Source: CAYONP01 sp964405335 (GTDB lineage Bacteria > Armatimonadota > UBA10988). From it: a stretch of 19,060 nucleotides of DNA. A program made the translations under genes and the position numbers. The notes below the pieces were generated by a model that saw only the letters and a program-made list of their open reading frames with translations, did not search any database and was not told the DNA's origin. Below are positions 14,270 through 19,060 of this stretch, piece by piece; within the stretch, counting starts at the first letter, position 1, and the number at the start of each line of letters is the position of its first letter. Where the stretch lies: NCBI GenBank assembly GCA_964405335.1, contig CAYONP010000106.1, positions 1 through 19,060 on the forward strand. Direction: 5' to 3'.

Positions 14270-16230
14270 CGGACCGCCTCCTCGACGCCGCGGAGCCGAG
14301 CCGCCACCGCGGCCAGCACCTCGTCATCGCTACGCACTCCCGCCGGCGGGCGGCAGCAGGCCTCGCAGCTCTGCTCGAGGCCGGTTGCGTTGACCCACGT
14401 CCCGCCCCGCTCCGACCATTTCAGCGACGGCAACACCACGTCGGCGAACTCGGTCAGCGGGCCTTCGTGGCTCGCCTGCAGCACCACGAACGGCGCCGCC
14501 TCCAGCTCGTCGCGCTGCCCCGGCGTCGGCTCGTAACGATCGTCGCCGGCCAGCAGGTAGACCGCCCCGACCCCCTCCAGGTCGGCGCCGCGCAAACCGA
14601 GCGACTCGGCCGCCGCGCCGTTCGCCTCGCTGGTGAAGCCGCGAACCATCACCGCGCCGTCGTCGGTCAGGTGACCGCTCAGCCGCGCCAGCTCCTGCAG
14701 CAGGCCGATCACCTGCGGGTTGCCCGTGCGCAGCAGGTCGGGACCGTAGAGGATCACCGGCCGCTTGGCCGCCGCGTAGTACTTGGCCGCGCGGGCCACG
14801 TCGGCCGCCTCGACCCGCGCCTCGACCGCCACCCGTTCGGCCGGGTGGGCCAGCCAGCGGGCCTGCGTCTCACGGTCGACCCGGCGCGACAGCCCGCCGA
14901 CGCTGAGGAGCTGGCAGAGCAGCCCCATGACCACCATCTGCTCGGCGCCGCGACGCGGCTTGAGCGACAAGCGGGCCAGCTCGGCGACCTCGACCGAGCG
15001 GGCGTTGATGCTCACGATCGGGACCTGCCGGTGGTGCCTCATGCCGGCCAGCCAGGCCCCGAGCACCGGGTGGCTCTCGACCGGATCGAAGCCGACCAGC
15101 AGCACCATGTCGGCGCCGCGGATGTCGTCGAAGCCGCACTCGCGCGCCGTGCCGAAGATGTCGGCCGCCGCGCGGCGGGTCAGCCGCTCGCGGCCCGACA
15201 GCGTGTCGACGTCGCCGCTGCCGCAACCGTCGCGCAGCAGGCTGGCAAAGTCGGCCAGCGTCTCGCGCGGCAGCCGGCCGCTGGCCAGGCCGGCGACGCG
15301 GCCGGCCTCGCTCAGGCGCCGGCCGACCAGCTCGAGCGCGGTCGACCAGTCGGTCGCCTCGAGCTGGCCCTCAAGGTTGCGGAGCTGGGGCGCCAGCACG
15401 CGCGGCGTCGGCTCGAAGATCATCTCGTAGCGCGCCCGGCGACTGAGCAGCGGGCCGTTGACCGGCGCCTCCTCGGCGCCCTCGATGCGGGCGATCAGCC
15501 CGCTCTTCAGGATCACCGCCATGCCGCAACCGAGGTCGTCGTCGGGCGAGACGGCGAGCTGGCGGACCAGCCCGTCGCCTTTGGCGAAGTAGGGCGCGCG
15601 CTTGTCGAACAGCGCTCCGGTGGGGCAGACATCGACACAGGTCCCGCACGAGATGCAGGTCGACTCGCCCAGTGGCACGCCCAAGTCGGCGATGATCACT
15701 TCCTTCGAGCCGCGATGCCCGAAGCCGAGCGTGCCGATGCCGGCGATCTCGTCGCAGGCGCGGACGCACCGCCCGCAGAGGATGCAGCGGTTGTGGTCCT
15801 GGACGAAGTAGGGGTTGGTCGTGTCGGGCTCGAGCACCGGGAAGAGGTACTGGTACCGCGTGTGGGTGATGCCCTCCTGATAAGCGCGGTCCTGCAGCTC
15901 GCAGTTGCCCGTGGCGGCGCAGAACGGGCAGATGTGGTTGCGCTCGGCGAAGAGCAGCTCGAGGGTCATCTGCCGCAGCGTCGACAGCTCGTCGTTCTTG
16001 GCCACCACGACCATGCCGTCGCGGGCGGGCGCGGCGCAGGCGGTGACCAGCCGGCGTTCACCCTCGACCTGGACCACGCACATGCGGCAGGCACCGTGGT
16101 TGCTCAGCCAAGGGTGGTAGCAGAGGGTGGGGATGTCGACCCCGTTTGCCCGCGCCACCTCGAGGATGGTCTGCCCCCGGCTGCCCGTGCAGGTCTGGCC
16201 GTCGATGGTGATGGTGATCGGTTCAGCCAT
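14266..16230 (-). CDS. hoxU: HoxU-type iron-sulfur subunit fused to a NuoG-like molybdopterin-oxidoreductase-fold domain
   Basis: A 654-residue protein. Residues 1-215 are a complete HoxU/NuoG N-terminus: a [2Fe-2S] domain (Cys37, Cys48, Cys51, Cys65), a His-Cys3 [4Fe-4S] site (His99, Cys101, Cys104, Cys110 in NHICPFCAATGNCELQ), and two ferredoxin-type clusters (CILCGRCVRAC from Cys149, CISCGTCVDVC from Cys192). From about 225 to 654 it continues into a domain resembling the molybdopterin oxidoreductases of NuoG (DIRGADMVLLVGFDPVESHP, FADVVLPSLKWSERGGTWVN with Glu-Gly motifs). The usual CxxCxxxC start of that domain reads SPDDDLGCGM with only Cys235, and LCxKGR reads LLSRRAR. So the domain cannot hold its [4Fe-4S] cluster and probably holds no Mo cofactor. 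Ordinary HoxU is about 240 residues. It wires the diaphorase to HoxYH and corresponds to HydA without an H-cluster. ATG 16230 is 4 bases past the hydB stop. Confidence 0.88.
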   Translation of the reverse strand: MAEPITITIDGQTCTGSRGQTILEVARANGVDIPTLCYHPWLSNHGACRMCVVQVEGERRLVTACAAPARDGMVVVAKNDELSTLRQMTLELLFAERNHICPFCAATGNCELQDRAYQEGITHTRYQYLFPVLEPDTTNPYFVQDHNRCILCGRCVRACDEIAGIGTLGFGHRGSKEVIIADLGVPLGESTCISCGTCVDVCPTGALFDKRAPYFAKGDGLVRQLAVSPDDDLGCGMAVILKSGLIARIEGAEEAPVNGPLLSRRARYEMIFEPTPRVLAPQLRNLEGQLEATDWSTALELVGRRLSEAGRVAGLASGRLPRETLADFASLLRDGCGSGDVDTLSGRERLTRRAAADIFGTARECGFDDIRGADMVLLVGFDPVESHPVLGAWLAGMRHHRQVPIVSINARSVEVAELARLSLKPRRGAEQMVVMGLLCQLLSVGGLSRRVDRETQARWLAHPAERVAVEARVEAADVARAAKYYAAAKRPVILYGPDLLRTGNPQVIGLLQELARLSGHLTDDGAVMVRGFTSEANGAAAESLGLRGADLEGVGAVYLLAGDDRYEPTPGQRDELEAAPFVVLQASHEGPLTEFADVVLPSLKWSERGGTWVNATGLEQSCEACCRPPAGVRSDDEVLAAVAARLRGVEEAVR

Positions 16231-16234
16231 CGCT

Positions 16235-18034
16235 CTACTCCTTGACCACGGCGGCGAAGTTGCACACGTCGAAGCAGTTGCCGCACTGGATGCAGGCGGG
16301 TTGCTCGATGCGGTACTTCCGCTCCTCCTCGACCTTGAAGATGGTCTCGACCGGGCAGTTGCGCGCACACACGCCGCAGCCGGTGCAGGCCTCGTAGTCG
16401 ATGCTGAAGGTGAGCAGCTTGCCGCACACCTTGGACGGGCATTTCTTGTCGAGGATGTGCGCCTCGTATTCGTCGCGGAAGTGGGTGATGGTCGACAGCA
16501 CCGGGTTCGGCGCGGTCTGGCCCAGCCCGCACAGGCTGGCCGACTTCATCATCAGGCACAGCTTCTCGAGCCGGTCCAGGTCGGCCATCGTCGCCCGACC
16601 CTCGCAGATGTCGGTCAGGATTTCGTAGACCTGCCGCGTACCGGCCCGGCAGGGGATGCACTTGCCGCAGCTCTCGTCGACGCAGAACTGCATGAAATAG
16701 CGCGCCACGTCGACCATGCAGCTCGTGTCGTCGAGCACAATCAGACCGCCCGAGCCGATGATCGCCCCCAGCTCGGCCAGGCTCTCGTAGTCCATCGGCA
16801 CGTCGAGGTGCGCCGCCGGGATGCAGCCGCCGGAGGGACCCCCGGTCTGCGCCGCCTTGAACGGCCGGTCGTCGACCACGCCGCCGCCGACGCCGAACAC
16901 CACCTCGCGCAGCGTGGTGCCCATCGGCACTTCGACCAGGCCGGTGTTCTTGACGTTGCCGGCCAGGGCGAAGACCTTGGTGCCCTTCGACTTCTCGGTG
17001 CCAATCGCGGCGAACGCCTCGGCGCCGTGGCGCAGGATCCAGGGCACCGCCGCATAGGTCTCGACATTGTTAATCGAGGTCGGCTTGCCCCACAGGCCCC
17101 GTTCGGTCGGGAACGGCGGCCGCGGCGTCGGCTGGCCCCGCTTGCCCTCGATGCTCTGCATCAGGGCCGTCTCTTCACCGCAGACGAACGCGCCGGCGCC
17201 GACCCGCAGCTCGATGTCGAAGCTGAACTCGGTGCCGAACAGCCCGTCGCCGAGCAGCCCCAGCCCGCGCGCCTGCGCCAGCGCGGTCTCGAGCCGGTGG
17301 ATGGCCAGCGGATACTCGGCCCGGCAATAGATGAAGCCCTTGCTCGCGCCGGTGGCGAAGGCCTTGAGGCACATCCCCTCGATCACCCGGTGCGGGTCGC
17401 CCTCGAGGATGCTGCGGTCCATGAACGCCCCGGGGTCGCCCTCGTCGGCGTTGCAGATGATGTACTTGACCGGACCCGGCGACTTGGCCAGCAGGCTCCA
17501 TTTGAGGCCCGTGGGGAAGCCCGCCCCGCCGCGGCCGCGCAGGCCCGACTGCTGGATCGCGGTGACCACCTCGGCCGGCTCCAGGCTCGTCACCGCGGTG
17601 CCGAAGGCGATGTAGCCATCGCGGGCGATGTACTCCTCAATCCGCTCGGGATCGATGATGCCGCAGTTCTCGAGCACGATCTTGAGCTGCCGGTTGAGGA
17701 ACGCGAAGTCGCGCTGGGTGGCGATCACGTCGCCCGACTCGGCGTCGGTGATCAGCGCCGGCTGATACGGCCGACCCTTGACGAAGTGCTCGAGCACCAG
17801 GTCGTCGACCATCGCCGGCTTGAGGCGCTGGTAGAGCACCTCGTCGGGATAGACGCTCATCACCGGGCCGCGCTCGCACGGTCCGGCGCAGCCGGTCTGG
17901 ATGATCGCCACCTCGTCGCTCAGGCCGGCCTCGGCCAGCGAGTCGACGAGCTGCTTGTGGACCTCGCGCGCGCCCTGCGTCACGCACGCCTGGCCGGTGC
18001 ACAGGAAGCAATGAAGGCGCCTGTAGTCGCGCAT
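16235..18034 (-). CDS. hydB: NuoF/HydB-type NAD(P)H-binding flavoprotein of a bifurcating-type hydrogenase
   Basis: A 599-residue diaphorase subunit that exchanges electrons with NAD(H) through FMN. The order of domains is: thioredoxin-like [2Fe-2S] (Cys12, Cys17, Cys49, Cys53), the FMN/NAD domain with GLRGRGGAGFPTGLKW (about 164-179) and NADEGDPGAFMDR, the SLBB and [4Fe-4S] region with ESCGKCIPCRAGT, and two C-terminal ferredoxin clusters (CTGCGVCARNC at 550-560, CIQCGNCFDVC at 581-591). The C-terminal ferredoxin pair is missing from ordinary NuoF and HoxF. It is characteristic of HydB in electron-bifurcating hydrogenases, where it allows ferredoxin exchange. ATG 18034 is favoured over GTG 18037: GGGAGG lies 7 bases before it and it overlaps the preceding stop as TGATG. 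All cofactor residues that I can identify are intact. Confidence 0.92.
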   Translation of the reverse strand: MRDYRRLHCFLCTGQACVTQGAREVHKQLVDSLAEAGLSDEVAIIQTGCAGPCERGPVMSVYPDEVLYQRLKPAMVDDLVLEHFVKGRPYQPALITDAESGDVIATQRDFAFLNRQLKIVLENCGIIDPERIEEYIARDGYIAFGTAVTSLEPAEVVTAIQQSGLRGRGGAGFPTGLKWSLLAKSPGPVKYIICNADEGDPGAFMDRSILEGDPHRVIEGMCLKAFATGASKGFIYCRAEYPLAIHRLETALAQARGLGLLGDGLFGTEFSFDIELRVGAGAFVCGEETALMQSIEGKRGQPTPRPPFPTERGLWGKPTSINNVETYAAVPWILRHGAEAFAAIGTEKSKGTKVFALAGNVKNTGLVEVPMGTTLREVVFGVGGGVVDDRPFKAAQTGGPSGGCIPAAHLDVPMDYESLAELGAIIGSGGLIVLDDTSCMVDVARYFMQFCVDESCGKCIPCRAGTRQVYEILTDICEGRATMADLDRLEKLCLMMKSASLCGLGQTAPNPVLSTITHFRDEYEAHILDKKCPSKVCGKLLTFSIDYEACTGCGVCARNCPVETIFKVEEERKYRIEQPACIQCGNCFDVCNFAAVVKE

Positions 18035-18411
18035 CACTCAACCTCCCGTGGTAGCTGACGGGCGATCACGTAGCTGGTGACCTTCTGCCCGGCGATGATG
18101 TGGTCGCGGACGATTCGTCGTGCCGCATCGGGGGTGAGCTGACCGTAGACCACCGGTTCGGCGCCCTGCTCTTCGACGGTGGCAATGGGTTCGAGGTCCT
18201 CGACGCCGGAGGAGCCCGTGGCGGTGATCACCACGCCGTCCAGCTCGCGCCGCTCGACCTCGTCGACGAAGGCCTGCATCACCTCGCGCGCGCCCTGGGC
18301 CAGGCCGCTGGTGCCCATGCACACGACCACCCGCCAGCGTCCCTGTTCGGTGCGCTGCTCGAGCTCGCGCTTGGCCTTGTCGCGGAGCCGCCGCAGGTCA
18401 TCCAAGTTCAT
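18034..18411 (-). CDS. thioredoxin-fold (2Fe-2S) ferredoxin-family protein that has lost cluster cysteines
   Basis: A 125-residue protein with the sequence pattern of the small (2Fe-2S) ferredoxin-domain proteins that stand before the NuoF-like gene in HydABC operons: an N-terminal amphipathic helix (LDDLRRLRDKAKRELEQR), VVVCMGTSGLAQGAREVMQAF, TATGSSGVEDLEPI, VVYGQLTPDAARRIVRDHI. Family members normally carry Cys in the GTCG and TGCxGxC positions. Here those positions read GTSG (Ser35) and TGSSGVE (Ser67, Glu71). Only Cys31 is left in the whole protein, so a [2Fe-2S] cluster cannot be held. Fold and rest of the sequence are well kept, so it may be structural or regulatory. It overlaps the HATPase gene by 14 bases and the hydB start by 1-4. 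Confidence 0.85.
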   Translation of the reverse strand: MNLDDLRRLRDKAKRELEQRTEQGRWRVVVCMGTSGLAQGAREVMQAFVDEVERRELDGVVITATGSSGVEDLEPIATVEEQGAEPVVYGQLTPDAARRIVRDHIIAGQKVTSYVIARQLPREVE

Positions 18412-18967
18412 GGCAACCCTCTCCTGCTGCGAGGGACCGTTCGCCCTCGCTCACCTGCGCGACCAGTGCGCTGAGCACCGCCCGCGTCGCATACGCCTCG
18501 CCCAGCGCGCGCCGCACCGGCCGGGTGTCCAACCGGTAGCCGCGCCGGTCGACGCGGCGGGTGAACACCAGGTCCACCGCACCGCATCCCGCTAACAAAG
18601 CCTGCAACGATCCGGCCACGTCGCCGAGCGGCGGCAGGTCGATGTGATCGCGCGGCAGCATCACCTCGACCAGCGTGCCGGTGCCCGGCCGCGAGAGCAG
18701 GCGGAACTCGCCCTCGACCTGGTCGACCGTGGTGCGCAGCAGCGCCAGCCCGAACCCGACCCAGCGCGACTTCTTGGCCTTGCTGGTGGCCAGCTCGGTC
18801 AGCACCCGGTGAACCTGCTCGGCGCTCATGCCCGGGCCGTTGTCGGCGACCAGCAGCCGCAGCGTGCCGGCGGCGCTATCCTCGGTGATCGAGATCTTGA
18901 TCGTCCGCGCGCCGGCGCTGTACGAGTTCATCGCCACGTCGAGCAGATGGAGCATCAGGTCGGTCAT
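18398..18967 (-). CDS. GHKL ATP-binding protein of hydrogenase operons
   Basis: A 189-residue protein whose N-terminal 110 residues form a Bergerat-fold (HATPase_c) ATP site: an N box in HLLDVAMNSYSAGA (Asn14), a G1 box ADNGPGM (Asp42, Gly44, Gly46), and a G2 box WVGFGLALL (Gly71, Gly73), then RPGTGTLVEVMLP. There is no dimerisation/phospho-acceptor histidine helix and no receiver or sensor domain, so it is not a usual two-component kinase. The C-terminal 75 residues (HIDLPPLGDVAG, VDLVFTRRVDRRGYRLDT) match a family of unknown function that regularly sits between the NuoE-like and (2Fe-2S) genes in HydABC operons of anaerobes. A serine-kinase/anti-sigma-like or other ATP-dependent regulatory role is possible. 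ATG 18967 overlaps the end of a possible upstream gene. Confidence 0.85.
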   Translation of the reverse strand: MTDLMLHLLDVAMNSYSAGARTIKISITEDSAAGTLRLLVADNGPGMSAEQVHRVLTELATSKAKKSRWVGFGLALLRTTVDQVEGEFRLLSRPGTGTLVEVMLPRDHIDLPPLGDVAGSLQALLAGCGAVDLVFTRRVDRRGYRLDTRPVRRALGEAYATRAVLSALVAQVSEGERSLAAGEGCHELG

Positions 18968-19060
18968 GGCGCGGCCCCGTCACCGAGCCGCGTGGCGCGG
19001 GGTAGGGCGCGTTCGCCGAACGCGCCGGCAACGCTCGCGGCGTGGGGTGCCGCTCGATGC
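18964..19060 (-). CDS. possible C-terminal end of an upstream gene, cut by the window edge
   Basis: On the minus strand one frame stays open from the window end to a TGA at 18964-18966 that overlaps the ATG of the GHKL gene (ATGA). That is the same coupling seen elsewhere in this operon. It encodes about 31 residues ending LPRATRLGDGAAP. The fragment is too short to identify. By gene order in HydABC-type operons the expected gene here is a NuoE/HydC-like [2Fe-2S] subunit, which is inference only. Confidence 0.35.
   Translation of the reverse strand, partial: HRAAPHAASVAGAFGERALPRATRLGDGAAP

Noticed and set aside
14266..16230. Formate dehydrogenase alpha subunit
   Set aside because: The molybdopterin-fold part lacks the cluster cysteines, and I see no Cys or Sec Mo ligand motif. 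The N-terminal half is HoxU/NuoG and the neighbours are hydrogenase subunits.
16127..18058. Plus-strand open frame of 643 codons
   Set aside because: It lies entirely antisense to hydB, which has all its cofactor motifs. The translation is a low-complexity Ala/Arg/Val/Asp product of high-GC third positions and has no recognisable domain.
18398..18967. Two-component sensor histidine kinase
   Set aside because: It has only the ATP-binding domain. There is no phospho-acceptor helix, sensor or membrane segment, and no response regulator gene nearby.
1..19060. CRISPR array, tRNA, rRNA, insertion sequence or prophage
   Set aside because: I saw no regularly spaced direct repeats, no tRNA-like cloverleaf, no rRNA signature and no transposase or integrase reading frame on either strand.

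Overview
The window comes from a high-GC, probably two-membrane, environmental bacterium that I cannot place to phylum. Supporting signs are the G+C-rich third codon positions throughout, a PEP-CTERM surface protein, a copper-amine-oxidase-like stalk protein and a WbsX-type carbohydrate protein. All but one of the genes lie on the minus strand, so transcription runs from the right edge to the left. No rRNA, tRNA, CRISPR array, insertion sequence or phage gene is visible.

Right part (about 19060 down to 12274): a tightly overlapping hydrogenase operon. In transcription order it holds the possible tail of a gene cut by the window edge, a GHKL ATP-binding protein, a thioredoxin-fold [2Fe-2S]-type protein that has lost its cluster cysteines, a NuoF/HydB-type flavoprotein with two extra C-terminal [4Fe-4S] clusters, a HoxU-type iron-sulfur protein fused to a NuoG-like molybdopterin-oxidoreductase-fold domain, and the [NiFe] small (HoxY) and large (HoxH) subunits. 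The layout resembles the operons of electron-bifurcating hydrogenases (HydABC), but the catalytic module is [NiFe] rather than [FeFe], as in the HydABCSL type. The inferred role is reversible exchange of H2 with NAD(P)H, perhaps coupled to ferredoxin. A perfect 13-bp hairpin follows hoxH.

Middle (12179 to 9812): an FkbM-type methyltransferase, then a hydrogenase maturation protease, hypA and hypB. The last three overlap and would deliver nickel to, and trim, the large subunit encoded upstream. hypCDEF are not in the window. The only plus-strand gene, a small two-helix membrane protein (9378-9815), meets hypB tail to tail. Their stop codons share the palindrome CTAG.

Left part (9230 to 129): a surface and polysaccharide region. 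It holds UDP-glucose 6-dehydrogenase (ugd), three tandem paralogous secreted proteins of a family I do not recognise, a WbsX/GH99-like protein, a PEP-CTERM protein, a copper-amine-oxidase-N-like secreted protein and a DegT-family sugar aminotransferase. UDP-glucuronate and amino-sugar synthesis, FkbM methylation and PEP-CTERM sorting together suggest production and decoration of an exopolysaccharide or cell surface.

The most interesting items are the hybrid [NiFe] bifurcating-type hydrogenase with two degenerate redox domains, and the family of three secreted paralogues. Several strong GC hairpins without T-tracts follow minus-strand genes.
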